From contig NZ_MDDS01000012.1 of the NCBI RefSeq assembly GCF_001721295.1, positions 1 to 64,000 on the forward strand: a stretch of DNA of 64,000 nucleotides, in the 5' to 3' direction. This DNA is from Sphingomonas turrisvirgatae (lineage in GTDB: Bacteria > Pseudomonadota > Alphaproteobacteria > Sphingomonadales > Sphingomonadaceae). Of this stretch, positions 43,554 through 52,680 are shown in pieces. Positions within the stretch are counted from its first letter, which is position 1. Each line of letters starts with the position of its first letter. Made by a program: the position numbers and the translations under genes. The notes beneath the pieces are model-generated. The model ran no database searches and was not told where the DNA came from. It was given only the letters and a program-made list of their open reading frames with translations.

Positions 43554-43867
43554 TGTCGGATGCGATCGACGAGCCGAGCAATGCCGGCCGTCAGACCAAG
43601 CGCGAGCATGCCCGCAGCGAAACAGGCGGCACCAGCAAGCGTCGCGGCGCGGACGATCGTCTCGCTGGGCTGACGAGCGGCAAGCGCGAGCCCGGCGACG
43701 AGCCCAGCCAGCAGCAGCGATTCAATCGATATGATCCGGAGCCGCCAGAGAAACGCATCGGCTTCGAGGCGCTCGGCGGCGCGCTGCTCGACCAGCCGAT
43801 CGAGATCGGCCCGGGAGTCAAAGCGGAGCGGCAGCTGGTCGGGATGGACGATCGATTTCTGGCGCAT
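43538..43867 (-). CDS. Small membrane protein downstream of traC (TrbI-position)
   Basis: A 109-residue protein with a charged N-terminal helix (LDRLVEQRAAERLEADAFLW) and two hydrophobic segments (IESLLLAGLVAGLALAA and AATLAGAACFAAGMLALGL). ATG 43867 lies 5 bp after the traC stop. It overlaps the next small gene by 16 bp. I do not recognise a family; tra operon membership is clear. Confidence 0.6.
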   Translation of the reverse strand: MRQKSIVHPDQLPLRFDSRADLDRLVEQRAAERLEADAFLWRLRIISIESLLLAGLVAGLALAARQPSETIVRAATLAGAACFAAGMLALGLTAGIARLVDRIRQWRSK

Positions 43868-43872
43868 GACGC

Positions 43873-46386
43873 TCACGCTTCCCGCGCCGAGCCGGCGAAA
43901 TGGCCAGCGCCAAGGATAGTCGCCGGATCGACTCCGGCCAGGCGGCAGACGGATTCGAGCGGTGACAGTCCCTGCCGGATCAGCGCATCGAACGCGGCGA
44001 CCTCTTCGGGCGCCGAGGTGTTGATCCAGTAGGAGAAGGGATCGACGACCAAGCGCGCGATGCCGAGCCCCAAGGGCGAGTCGACGAACACCTCGCTGTA
44101 ATTGGGCTTTGAGTTGCGGACCGATTTCAGCAGGTCGAGGACGAACCCGGAATAATCGAGGATCTTGTTGTCGACCGCCTTGTCGTAGGTCGAGCCCTGC
44201 AGCAGGAACCGGGTCGCGGCATTTTCGAGGATCACTTGCCCCGTGCCGCCGAACAGCTGGAGATCGTTCATCGACTGCAGCACGATTCCGAACGAGCCGC
44301 GATATTTGCGCGCGCGCCGATAGCCCTGGCCGAACGCCTCGGCGAGCCGCGAGAGATCCTGGCCTTCGGTGCGGGTCATGAACTGCGCGGCCTCGTCGCA
44401 CAGCACGAAGCGCGGACGGTCGCGGGCGGACAGATACAGCTCCTGCGTGACCGCGTTGACCACCACCATCACGATGACGTTGAACAGGTCGGGCATCGAC
44501 TTGAGGCGTTCGAGCTCGAGCACGACGAACTCGTCGTTGCGGATGTCGAAGGTCGACGGACCGTTGAAATAATGGCCGTAGGCGCCGTCCGACCCGAAAT
44601 CGCGCAGGTTGAAGGCGAGCTCGCGCGCCATCGGTACGAGATGATCGACGCGATCGAGATCGCTGTGGGTCTGGGCGGGGTAGGTGCCGAGCCATTCGCG
44701 CACGGCATCGACGCCGCGATCGGCGCGACCGCTGTCGATCGCCCATTGCACGGCCGATTTGAGCAGATTCCACTGCGAGGTGGTCACGCCCGTGCGCGTC
44801 GAAGCGTTCGCCATCTCAGCGACGATCGCCACCGCCATGGTGATCGCCGACTGCTTGTCGTCACCGTCGAGCGCCAGCCCCATGTCGAAGGGGTTGAGCA
44901 CCATCCGCTCTTCGCCGATGTCGATATAGCGGCCCGAGCACAGCGTGCAGAGCTTGCGGTAGCTGCCCCCGATATCGATGATGCGGATGAGCGCCGAGCA
45001 GGCATAATATTGCTGGCACAGATTGTTGAGCAGGAAGCTCTTGCCCGCGCCGCTCTCCGCCGAGACGATGAAATTGTAATTGTTGATTCGCGGGTCGAAC
45101 AAGTCGAGCGTGACCAGCTGCCCCTTGCGTCCGGTATAGAGCAGTGCCGGGCGGCCGCCGCCGCGAAAATCGGTCTGGATCGGCGACATCAGCACCGCCG
45201 CCTTCACCGGCATGCGGAAGTCGCGCTCGAGCATGCGCAGCGTCGTGCGGTCAGCATAAAGCCCGAACGGCAGGCTCATCACGAGCAGCGTCGGGTTGAG
45301 ATAGCTCTCCTCCTGCATCGAGAAGGGCAGTGGCTCGCTTTCCCATAGCCGCTTGGCGCGGGCGGCGAGCTCGCGGGCATGGTGGCGGTCGCGGCCGAAC
45401 ACCCACAAGGTCGGGATCACGCGGACGAATTTGGAGTTGCCCGCCTCGTCGAGGATCCAGCCAATCTCCTCGATCTGCTTGCCGACCTCGACCGCGAACG
45501 ATCCGGCCGCCTTCTGAGCGGAAAGGATCTGCGCGCGCTTGTGAATTTCGAACTGCGAATGATCGAACAGGATATTGAGCGTGTAGAGAAACGGACCACC
45601 GACCTGGTCGCTATCCTCGGCGCTGCCGCGCATGCCGCCGAGCAGCCGGTTCGCCCGTTCGGCGGTAATGCGCCGCGCCGGCGCCTTGGGCGTGAGGCAG
45701 CGCGCGACCTGATTGCCAAGGAACACCTCGGGGCCTTCGAAGCTCAAATCTGGGCCGGCATCGATGATCTGCTTGGCGATCGGCGGCGCGCCTGGCGCTG
45801 TGCCGTCGGCGAAAACGCCGGGTGCGGCCTGGCTGATGCCGTTGAAGATGCGACGGTAGAAGGCGACCAGCTCTTCGGGCGCGAGCCGACGGATGCCAAG
45901 CTTGGCGAGCTGCTCCTCGACCTGCCGCCGCAGATCCTCATCAAGGCGCCGCCGTGTCTTGATCGAGAGGAAGGTGCGAAAGTTACGCACCGGAATGCCA
46001 TGCAACGCCTTGAGGCCGTGTCGGCCCTCGCTGAGATAAGCTCGGGTCTGCCGCGCCGAAGCCTGGATCAGCGGGTCGTCGCGGGTCTTGAGGTCGAGAA
46101 AGGCGTCGAGCGTCTCGTCGATCAGCGGATCGGCAAAGGTGTGAAGCTGAAGCACTGTCCCGTCCGGGAAATGAATGTTGAGCAGCCCCTGCAGCGCGCT
46201 CTGCACATGCGTGAAGAGATAGGCGGTCGGGATGATCTCCCAGGCGTGGCCCCAACAATCGTCCACGCAGAGAAACGCTTCCGCTTCCGCGTCCCACGCG
46301 ATCAGCGGCAGGAAATCGGAGAAGCTGTCGCGGCGCACATTGTTGCGCAGCCGCGAATAGCTGAGCGTGGAGGCGCGCGCGCTCAT
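43873..46386 (-). CDS. traC: T4SS ATPase TraC (VirB4-like)
   Basis: An 837-residue ATPase. The N-terminal TraC domain (FLPLIAWDAEAEAFLCVDD) precedes a P-loop SAESGAGKSFLL at about 445 and a Walker B-like FVLCDEAAQFM, followed by the C-terminal arginine/glutamine region of VirB4 proteins. It powers pilus biogenesis at the inner membrane. Its ATG overlaps the traV stop (ATGA). Confidence 0.92.
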   Translation of the reverse strand: MSARASTLSYSRLRNNVRRDSFSDFLPLIAWDAEAEAFLCVDDCWGHAWEIIPTAYLFTHVQSALQGLLNIHFPDGTVLQLHTFADPLIDETLDAFLDLKTRDDPLIQASARQTRAYLSEGRHGLKALHGIPVRNFRTFLSIKTRRRLDEDLRRQVEEQLAKLGIRRLAPEELVAFYRRIFNGISQAAPGVFADGTAPGAPPIAKQIIDAGPDLSFEGPEVFLGNQVARCLTPKAPARRITAERANRLLGGMRGSAEDSDQVGGPFLYTLNILFDHSQFEIHKRAQILSAQKAAGSFAVEVGKQIEEIGWILDEAGNSKFVRVIPTLWVFGRDRHHARELAARAKRLWESEPLPFSMQEESYLNPTLLVMSLPFGLYADRTTLRMLERDFRMPVKAAVLMSPIQTDFRGGGRPALLYTGRKGQLVTLDLFDPRINNYNFIVSAESGAGKSFLLNNLCQQYYACSALIRIIDIGGSYRKLCTLCSGRYIDIGEERMVLNPFDMGLALDGDDKQSAITMAVAIVAEMANASTRTGVTTSQWNLLKSAVQWAIDSGRADRGVDAVREWLGTYPAQTHSDLDRVDHLVPMARELAFNLRDFGSDGAYGHYFNGPSTFDIRNDEFVVLELERLKSMPDLFNVIVMVVVNAVTQELYLSARDRPRFVLCDEAAQFMTRTEGQDLSRLAEAFGQGYRRARKYRGSFGIVLQSMNDLQLFGGTGQVILENAATRFLLQGSTYDKAVDNKILDYSGFVLDLLKSVRNSKPNYSEVFVDSPLGLGIARLVVDPFSYWINTSAPEEVAAFDALIRQGLSPLESVCRLAGVDPATILGAGHFAGSAREA

Positions 46387-46976
46387 CGCCGTAGCTCCGG
46401 CGCCGGACGCTCCGCGGCATCGGCAGGCGTTTCCTGCAGCTGTCCAAGCACCGGCGCCTGGGCGGCGCGCGATGGCGCTGATACGAGCGTTCCGCCGACC
46501 ACCCAGGCGGGCTTGTCCAGGATCGAGTAGATATAACGCGGCATGTACAGCCGGTCGGGTCGCTGGCGGTCGGCATAAGGCAGGATCAGGGTGCGCACGG
46601 TCCGCGCCGGCTTGAGCATCGGCGTTACCGGCGCTTCGAGCAGCCCCTTCATCTCGGCATAGAGGCTGTCGCGATAGCTGCCATAAGCCGTGGCCGGCGC
46701 CCTGCCGCGTCGCGGCTTCATGTCCGCTCCCACCTGATCGCGGAGGATCGTCCTGTCGTTGGTCACGCGGGGATCGGACTTGGAGATGACGCCGGCGACG
46801 GCATCGGCATAGGCTTGCTCAGGATGGACGCACTGGCCGTGATCGTCATTCTTGCAGCTGAACTTCTCGGAGTAAGGTGACATCACCGAGCCGAGCGTGG
46901 CGCAGCCCGGCAGCCACAGCATCGTCGCGGCGAGCAGAGTGGCCCGGGCGCAGGCTCGCACTGGCGCGTTGCGCAT
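46383..46976 (-). CDS. traV: T4SS outer-membrane lipoprotein TraV (VirB7-like)
   Basis: A 197-residue lipoprotein with lipobox LPGC followed by ATLGSVMSPYSEKFSC, the TraV beginning with conserved cysteines. AGGAAG lies 8 nt before ATG 46976, which is preferred over ATG 47012, although the latter overlaps the traB stop. TraV anchors the TraK/TraB core complex in the outer membrane. Confidence 0.88.
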   Translation of the reverse strand: MRNAPVRACARATLLAATMLWLPGCATLGSVMSPYSEKFSCKNDDHGQCVHPEQAYADAVAGVISKSDPRVTNDRTILRDQVGADMKPRRGRAPATAYGSYRDSLYAEMKGLLEAPVTPMLKPARTVRTLILPYADRQRPDRLYMPRYIYSILDKPAWVVGGTLVSAPSRAAQAPVLGQLQETPADAAERPAPELRR

Positions 46977-47011
46977 CTGGTTGCTTCCTGAACTTGGATG
47001 ATGAGGCGTCA

Positions 47012-48295
47012 TCAAAACTTGCTCCCGATGGTCGGCTTGATCTCGAGGGCGAGACCTTCCTGGATGACGACGACCACGTCCTTCGCGGCGCCGACCTCGA
47101 CAACGGGCCCGGCCTGGCGCGCGAGATCGAGGTAGAATTCGGTGAGCTTGTCGGATGACTTGGCGAAGCCGCCGGCGACGCCCGCTTTCGCGGCATCTGC
47201 GGGATCGAGGCTGCGCACCGATCCGAGTGCTGACGTTGACACGTCGCCCACGCTGCTCTCCACTGTCTGTGCAATGCCGGCGATCGTCCCGGCGATGAAG
47301 CTGCGCGCGAGCGTCGCGCCGGCCCGGGTCACCACCTTGCCAGACAGGCCCTTCTTGCCGTCGGCATCGACGAAGAAGCCTTTGATCGGCTGGTCGACGA
47401 CCGCGCGCTCCTCGAAATCGATGCACGAAATCGAGACGAGCTGCACCTCGACCCGCTCCTTGGCGAGGCTGCCGGTCGCGTTCCCGATCACGAAGCAGCC
47501 GGCCAAATTGGCTTTGACGTCATTTGGGAGCACGGCGGGCGCCTGCACACGCGCGATGATCGGCTCGGGATTGCTGGTCGCATCCTTGCTCGCCAGCGCG
47601 TCGATCCCGGTCAGCAGCCGCGCCTTCATGAAACCAGGTGGCAAATAGATCGTGCGCAGCTTTTTTTTTGAGCCTTCAGCTCCGGGTGCCGCCGCCGGCG
47701 CGCTGGTGGCCGCACCGATCGCGCCGACTTGGCGCTCGACTGGTGGGGCAGGCGGCGCTTCCGGGGCCACGGGCGGCATGGGCGGCGGATTGGCGCCTGC
47801 CGATGCGTCGGGCGGGGCTGGCGGATAATCTGGCACGTCACCCGGCAGAGCAGGGGGAAGATCCTCTCCCGAAGGGCTCGGCGTGCCTGGTTGGGCCAAG
47901 GGCGCGACCTTGCCTTCCTCGATCGCCGTGACGCGGTCGCCGAGCAGGTTCTGGCCGTCGAGGATCTTCTGCAGGTCGCCGCGCAGTTTGACCTCGAGAC
48001 TGTCGCCGCGAAGCCCGGCGCCCATGTCGAGCTTGGTCGCCTCAGGCGGTGGCGTTGCGTCGTCGTTATTGCCTGAGCTTGCGGTGTAGAGGCCCACCCC
48101 GACGACGCCGATCACCGCAGCGACGCTGAACTGCTTGGCGCGCAGCTTCTGGTCAGAGGTCAGCCGCTGCCATTGCGAGCGCAGGTCGAGCAGTGCCGGC
48201 CGCTCGGCAACGGTCTCATGATCGACCTCGGACCGGGACGAGCCGCGCATCGCGCGAGGCGGCTCATTCGAAGGCGTTTCCAGGTTTTCCGTCAC
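47012..48295 (-). CDS. traB: T4SS core protein TraB (VirB10-like)
   Basis: A 427-residue protein with one N-terminal membrane segment (FSVAAVIGVVGVGLY), a coiled-coil part, a Pro-rich linker (residues about 130-190) and the TrbI/VirB10 beta-barrel domain (LPPGFMKARLLTGID, then CFVIGNATGSLAKERVEVQL). It spans the envelope linking the ATPases to the outer-membrane core. An A9 run encodes three Lys after the linker. Confidence 0.9.
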   Translation of the reverse strand: MTENLETPSNEPPRAMRGSSRSEVDHETVAERPALLDLRSQWQRLTSDQKLRAKQFSVAAVIGVVGVGLYTASSGNNDDATPPPEATKLDMGAGLRGDSLEVKLRGDLQKILDGQNLLGDRVTAIEEGKVAPLAQPGTPSPSGEDLPPALPGDVPDYPPAPPDASAGANPPPMPPVAPEAPPAPPVERQVGAIGAATSAPAAAPGAEGSKKKLRTIYLPPGFMKARLLTGIDALASKDATSNPEPIIARVQAPAVLPNDVKANLAGCFVIGNATGSLAKERVEVQLVSISCIDFEERAVVDQPIKGFFVDADGKKGLSGKVVTRAGATLARSFIAGTIAGIAQTVESSVGDVSTSALGSVRSLDPADAAKAGVAGGFAKSSDKLTEFYLDLARQAGPVVEVGAAKDVVVVIQEGLALEIKPTIGSKF

Positions 48296-49059
48296 GACGC
48301 ATTGCTCCGGCGGATGACGATCAGCCGAGCGGCGTCGCCAGCCGAAAGGGTCAGGCGGTCGAGGGTGACCGCGAAGATGTCGGCGCCAAGCGCTCCGTCG
48401 AGAAAGTTGCGCTCGTCGAGCGTGACGGCGACGGGGCTGGTCACGAGATATTCGCTTGCCGACAGTCCAGCGCCTTCGATCGCCAGACGCCGCCGTTCGC
48501 GGATCACCGTGCCGGGGAGGTCAGCGACGGTCAGCGCTGACTGGTTCGGCGCCACCTCGCTGAACGAGCCGGGTACCCGGTCCTGCAGCAGCGACAGCGC
48601 GATCGACACGGCGCGTTCCTCCTCGACCAACGGGCCGAGCAGCGCCTCGTTGACCCGCCCGCGCTGGGTCGTGCCGGGCACGAGCGTCACGGTCTGCGCA
48701 GCGATGTCCGCAGGCTCGGCATAGAGCGGGTAGATGGCGCCGTTGCAGGCGACGTAGAATTCCGCCGGCACGGTGACGAAGCTGCGCGTCTTGAGTCCGG
48801 CCTCGTCGATCTCCTTGACCAGGAACTTGATCCACGCGTCCGAGCCGCCACGCTCGACCGCGATGCCTTTTTCGGCCGAGAATTTCACGTCCTCGATCTC
48901 GCCTCCGACGCAGACGATGTGATTGACGTCCCGGTTGGACAATCGGATGCGGCTCGTCTGGTCGGGCAGCGCCGCGATCGACTGCGCCAGCACGGGGGAG
49001 GCGGCGCACAGCGCGGCCAGGCTCGAGGCAAGCCTCGAGCGCTTACCGAGGATCGGCAT
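48292..49059 (-). CDS. traK: T4SS secretin-like protein TraK (VirB9-like)
   Basis: A 255-residue exported protein with a signal peptide (LAALCAASPVLAQS). The body begins IRLSNRDVNHIVCVGGEI and ends in a strand-rich domain, as in TraK. It forms the outer-membrane ring with TraV and TraB. It overlaps traE by 17 bp and traB by 4 bp. Confidence 0.88.
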   Translation of the reverse strand: MPILGKRSRLASSLAALCAASPVLAQSIAALPDQTSRIRLSNRDVNHIVCVGGEIEDVKFSAEKGIAVERGGSDAWIKFLVKEIDEAGLKTRSFVTVPAEFYVACNGAIYPLYAEPADIAAQTVTLVPGTTQRGRVNEALLGPLVEEERAVSIALSLLQDRVPGSFSEVAPNQSALTVADLPGTVIRERRRLAIEGAGLSASEYLVTSPVAVTLDERNFLDGALGADIFAVTLDRLTLSAGDAARLIVIRRSNAS

Positions 49060-49678
49060 TGAAATTCTCCTCTTGGAGGGCGGTCAGCCAGAAACGGCCA
49101 TTGTCGATCACGTACCGGACGCGCAGCATGCCCTGGAACTTGCGGATCACGCCGCCGATCACGCGCACCTTCTCGACCGGGACGACGATTTCGGTGGTCG
49201 TGTAGGTGACCGGCTTGTCGGTCCGGACATAGCTCGCGATCGACAGGGTCGGGTTGCGCGCAAGCTCGTCGAGCAACCCATTCAGGCTGTCGCGTAAATT
49301 GTTATAGGATGTCGGGTGGACGAGGCTCAGCAGCTCCTGGAACTGCTGGTCGGCGGAATAAGCGGAATAGGTGCCCGACAGGCTGACGATGTTGCGCGTG
49401 ATCGTGCGCAGATAGGCTTCGGATGGCTTGTTGCCGGTGACGTAAAGGTCGCCGCCAGCGCCGAACGGGACGATGACCGTCCGCTGGTTGAGGTTCGACG
49501 TATAGAGCAGCATGCCGAGCACCGCGGTGATGCCGAACGTGCCGGCAATCGCGAACTTGAGCAGCCGGTTCTCCTCGAACAGGTTCGCCGAGCCGAGCAG
49601 ATAGCGATGCAGGTGCCAGCTTGGCCGCGTGTCGCCGATCATGTCGGCCGGAGCCTTGCGCTGAAATGGGTGCGCCAT
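49043..49678 (-). CDS. traE: T4SS inner-membrane protein TraE (VirB5/8-like position)
   Basis: A 211-residue protein with one N-terminal membrane segment (FAIAGTFGITAVLGMLLY) and a periplasmic domain (RTVIVPFG, SYNNLRDSLNGLL, RVRYVIDNGRFWL) matching TraE. ATG 49678 lies 5 bp after the traL stop. It is needed for pilus assembly. Confidence 0.9.
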   Translation of the reverse strand: MAHPFQRKAPADMIGDTRPSWHLHRYLLGSANLFEENRLLKFAIAGTFGITAVLGMLLYTSNLNQRTVIVPFGAGGDLYVTGNKPSEAYLRTITRNIVSLSGTYSAYSADQQFQELLSLVHPTSYNNLRDSLNGLLDELARNPTLSIASYVRTDKPVTYTTTEIVVPVEKVRVIGGVIRKFQGMLRVRYVIDNGRFWLTALQEENFNADPR

Positions 49679-49683
49679 CGGAG

Positions 49684-49950
49684 CTACTCGTAGAAGCGGG
49701 TCTGGGTCGGACCCGGATAATGACGGAAGCGAAGCAGGCCCCAGCGCCAGGCCGCGTGCGGGATGAATCCGCGCGGCTTGGTGCGCTTCCAGGGAATGAA
49801 GAGGAGAAGAGCGCCGATGAGCGCCCAACCGACCAGCCCGCCGACGATTACGGCGACGAAGATGGTCGACATCACGACGATGAACTCCTGGCTGTCGAAC
49901 CAGAGGATCTGGACCGGCCGGTGCAGGAATTGTGGAAGACGTTCATCCAA
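49684..49950 (-). CDS. traL: T4SS protein TraL
   Basis: An 88-residue protein with the TraL pattern LPQFLHRPVQILWFDSQEF and a hydrophobic centre (FVAVIVGGLVGWALIGALLLF). The likely start is TTG 49950, preceded by AAGGAGAAGGGCG; an ATG at 49946 is out of frame. TraL is an inner-membrane component of pilus assembly (VirB3-like). Confidence 0.85.
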   Translation of the reverse strand: MDERLPQFLHRPVQILWFDSQEFIVVMSTIFVAVIVGGLVGWALIGALLLFIPWKRTKPRGFIPHAAWRWGLLRFRHYPGPTQTRFYE

Positions 49951-50048
49951 CGCCCTTCTCCTTGCTTCGTCACGCGCAAGCGTGAGTTCCAAGAGGCGAC
50001 CATCGCCCCCAGCTCGTGAGCAGCCGCGTGAGCCGCAGCCACATGCCC

Positions 50049-50366
50049 TCAGATGATCATGCCGAAGGTCTGCAGGATCGAGTCCGCCTTGATCAGGCAG
50101 ACCGCAGCCACGATCGTCGGGATGCCGATCATGATGTTCGAGAACAGCCGCGAGACGCCGAACAGGAAGGCGGCGACACCGCCGACAAAGCCGAGCGGGC
50201 CCTTGACGCCCTGGTTCACGACGATGTTGTAGATGTCGTAGCCAAGATCGCCGACCTGGGGCTGGGCGAAGGCATGCGCCGCGCCCGCGCCGACGCCCAA
50301 CGCAAGCATGAGCAGCAGCAAATTGTCGGCGGTACGAAGCCCGCGATGATGGATCAGTTTCAGCAT
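50049..50366 (-). CDS. traA: Pilin-like TraA protein
   Basis: A 105-residue protein with a signal peptide (LLLLMLALGVGAGAAHAFA) and two hydrophobic helices around GPLGFVGGVAAFLFGVS and IMIGIPTIVAAVCLI. Size, topology and position just upstream of traL fit a VirB2/TraA-type pilin subunit. AGGAG precedes ATG 50366. The absence of strong sequence signature keeps confidence moderate. Confidence 0.75.
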   Translation of the reverse strand: MLKLIHHRGLRTADNLLLLMLALGVGAGAAHAFAQPQVGDLGYDIYNIVVNQGVKGPLGFVGGVAAFLFGVSRLFSNIMIGIPTIVAAVCLIKADSILQTFGMII

Positions 50367-50576
50367 TGATGGTCTCCTGGCGATGAGAGCCGTCCGCATA
50401 TGCCTGCCGGTTCGACATGAGATCGCTGCCGGCCGGCGGCGCGCTGGACGGCCCCCAAGAGGGGCACGCTCGCCGGCATCCCGGTGCTCCTCCCGCCGCA
50501 GCGGCATGACGCCGCGCAGGCTGAGACGAGACCCGCCAATTGAGGTTTTAGTGGCGCTCCGGCCGCGGCTTTGCGA

Positions 50577-51350
50577 TCAGCCGGGTGGCTCGGCGACGCG
50601 CTGGCTGGCCTCGAGAAACGCCTCGATCTCGGCCTGCTGAAACCCGGAGATCATCTTGCCGTCGAGAAACAGGGTCGGGGTGCCGGAGATGCCAAGCTTG
50701 CGCACGGCCTCGCCCTGCGCCGCGACCTTGCGGGCGCCCTCGGGGCATTTGAGCGGGGTCTTGGGTGCCGTGCCGGCATAGATCGCCTTGAACGCCGCCG
50801 CCGGATCGGGCGAGCACAGGATATGCTCCGCCTTCGCCGCCGCCTGCGCGTGGATCCCGCTCACAAAAAAGATCAGCCGGCGGACCTGCTTGCCTTCGGC
50901 GGCCTTGGCCGACCAATATCGGTCTAGCGCCTGGCAATAGGGGCAGTCGGGATCGGTGAACTCGATCACTTGACGAGCGCCAGGCGGACCGATCGCCAGA
51001 GCCTGGCTGGTATCGATCGCGCCGAACCGCTTTCGCGCGCTCGCATCCTGCGCCAGCGCGGTCACATTGACTCCGTTCCGGTCATAGACCGCGGCGAAGA
51101 GAAGATGACCGCTCTCGGGCGCGAAATAGATCATTCTCCCGCCGGCATTGGCTTGATATAGCGGACCCTTCACAGGCGCCGGTCCGAAGTCCTCGAACTG
51201 CAGGTTCGTGAAGGTCTGGCGTAGGGCTTGTTGCGCTTCGGCTGCCGCGGCAGCGAACGATTCCGTATCGGCGGCAGGTGCCCCTTGAGCGTTGGCCAGG
51301 TTTGGTCCGAGCAGCGCAACGGCGATGGCGACCTCAACGACGCGCAGCAT
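50577..51350 (-). CDS. dsbC: Periplasmic disulfide isomerase DsbC
   Basis: A 257-residue exported protein with a DsbC dimerisation domain followed by a thioredoxin domain with active site DPDCPYCQAL and the cis-Pro loop GISGTPTLFLDG. It would shuffle disulfides in the many Cys-rich tra proteins (TraN, TraU, TraV). It lies 210 bp upstream of traA; I see no gene in that gap. Confidence 0.9.
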   Translation of the reverse strand: MLRVVEVAIAVALLGPNLANAQGAPAADTESFAAAAAEAQQALRQTFTNLQFEDFGPAPVKGPLYQANAGGRMIYFAPESGHLLFAAVYDRNGVNVTALAQDASARKRFGAIDTSQALAIGPPGARQVIEFTDPDCPYCQALDRYWSAKAAEGKQVRRLIFFVSGIHAQAAAKAEHILCSPDPAAAFKAIYAGTAPKTPLKCPEGARKVAAQGEAVRKLGISGTPTLFLDGKMISGFQQAEIEAFLEASQRVAEPPG

Positions 51351-51645
51351 CTTCCGCCTCCGTGTCGGTGTTGCCGGCGGTCACGAAGATCGAGCGGTCC
51401 AGCTTGAGCGAGCTTCCGATCGCTACTGCCTGTCGTTCGACCTGCGCCGCGACCCGCGTGGGGACTTGCCGACGTGGCTCGATCGTGAAGCCCTGATCGG
51501 TCGATGCGACCGCCAGCGGCGTGCGGGCCGCACAGGGATAGCCTTCCGCGTCCGGACGATAGGTCTGCGCCTGGGACGGGGAGGGGAGAATGAGAATAGT
51601 CGGTAGAAGGGCAGGCGAAGCTATGCACCATGACCGGATCGGCAT
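51334..51645 (-). CDS. Small exported protein at the head of the tra operon
   Basis: A 103-residue protein with a signal peptide (IASPALLPTILILPSPSQAQ) and an acidic C terminus. AGGAG lies 8 nt before ATG 51645. It overlaps dsbC by 17 bp and appears to be the first gene of the operon. I recognise no family. Confidence 0.55.
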   Translation of the reverse strand: MPIRSWCIASPALLPTILILPSPSQAQTYRPDAEGYPCAARTPLAVASTDQGFTIEPRRQVPTRVAAQVERQAVAIGSSLKLDRSIFVTAGNTDTEAEDAARR

Positions 51646-51962
51646 GACGTGTCTCCTCATCGCGCCGCTACGGCGCGCTGATCGAATGGAAGCTCGAGTT
51701 GGGCGATCCGTGAGTTCGCGCCCTCTCGATGCACGGCAATGCATGGTCGGTGCGGAACGGCCGCACAATGAGCAGGGCAGTGACCGGCCGAAGCGGTCGC
51801 CCAACCACTTGCAATGGCGCAGCCGGGCGCAAAAAGTCGCGGGTGTCGAACAAGCGCTGCTCAGTCGCGTGAGCGGCAATGACGTGCCGCTCGCGCGATT
51901 GGGCGGCTCGCCGCGGCGGCACGCGAGCAGTGCCGGGCGTGATCGGTAGGAGACGGACGGCT
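51646..51962. promoter_or_regulatory. Divergent promoter region of the tra operon
   Basis: This 317-bp gap separates the first gene of the minus-strand tra operon from a + strand gene, so promoters for both must lie here. An imperfect repeat ATGCACGGCAATGCAT is visible near 51730. I cannot assign -35/-10 boxes with confidence. An open minus-strand frame over 51668-52012 overlaps the + strand gene and looks like shadow. Confidence 0.4.
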
Positions 51963-52367
51963 ATGGCGCGCCAGTCACGCACGTTCAAATTGAGGCTATC
52001 GCCTTCGGGCATGGATCTGCTGATCGAGGCGCATTGTCACCTGATCTGCAGTACGCGGTCACTGCTCGCTTGGGGCACAACGCTTCAGGTGGCCGTCGAG
52101 AATCTGGATCTGGTGCCAGCTGCGGCGGTTGCCCAGCGATTGAAAGAACTGGCGACGGCTGGGCTGAGCGGTCGCGAAGAGCATCACCTGGGCGCGCCGC
52201 GCGGGGTGAACGAAACAGCCGCTCGCATCGCGGGGCGTGTCCAGCAACTCACTGGCGGCGATGCGCCCACCATCTTGAGCATCTACATCGCAGCACTTTA
52301 CCAGGTGCGTCAGGCGGAGCCACTTCTTCTGCGCGACCTCCATGCTCGCGTGAGAGGCGTAAGGTAG
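51963..52367 (+). CDS. Unknown 134-residue protein divergent from the tra operon
   Basis: A helical, mixed-charge protein (FKLRLSPSGMDLLIEAHCHLI near the start; several Leu/Ala-rich helices). ATG 51963 follows TAGGAGACGGACGGCT. No domain is recognised. Its position divergent from the tra operon would suit a regulator or relaxosome accessory protein, which is inference only. Confidence 0.45.
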   Translation: MARQSRTFKLRLSPSGMDLLIEAHCHLICSTRSLLAWGTTLQVAVENLDLVPAAAVAQRLKELATAGLSGREEHHLGAPRGVNETAARIAGRVQQLTGGDAPTILSIYIAALYQVRQAEPLLLRDLHARVRGVR

Positions 52368-52431
52368 GCGCAATGTCATCGTGCCTGCACGCGTACAAGC
52401 ACGCGCCTATATCAGGCGAAGGAGAAGTGTA

Positions 52432-52680
52432 ATGGTCGCCACTGTCCGCCGCCAGCAACCGCCAATCACGATTCGCTCATCAAAAGCGGTCGAACTGTTG
52501 CGCTTGCTCTCGACCTCGGGACGCAGCCAAGCGGAAATAATCGAAGAAGCGCTTGAACATATGGCCGACCGACGACGGTCCCTGGCGGCGGCGCTGCGGC
52601 CGTCCGAGCCGGTCCACTTTGATTGGGAGCCGCCTCGCGCCAGCATGTCGAGCCGGGACGAGGCGATCCTCGAGGAATGA
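52432..52680 (+). CDS. Antitoxin of a vapBC-like toxin-antitoxin pair
   Basis: An 82-residue protein with a ribbon-helix-helix-like beginning (ITIRSSKAVELLRLLSTSGRS) and a basic helix followed by a disordered toxin-binding tail. AAGGAG lies just before ATG 52432. The stop overlaps the PIN-toxin start (ATGA). Upstream, CACGCG occurs twice 13 bp apart and may be part of the operator. Confidence 0.75.
   Translation: MVATVRRQQPPITIRSSKAVELLRLLSTSGRSQAEIIEEALEHMADRRRSLAAALRPSEPVHFDWEPPRASMSSRDEAILEE

Noticed and set aside
45379..46530. 383-codon open frame on the + strand
   Set aside because: It lies antisense to traC and has no motifs of its own.
50451..50465. Short GCCCC/GGGGC hairpin between dsbC and traA
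   Set aside because: A 5-bp stem in GC-rich DNA is expected by chance.
51668..52012. 114-codon minus-strand frame upstream of the tra operon
   Set aside because: It overlaps the better-supported + strand gene and has no convincing start site or domain.
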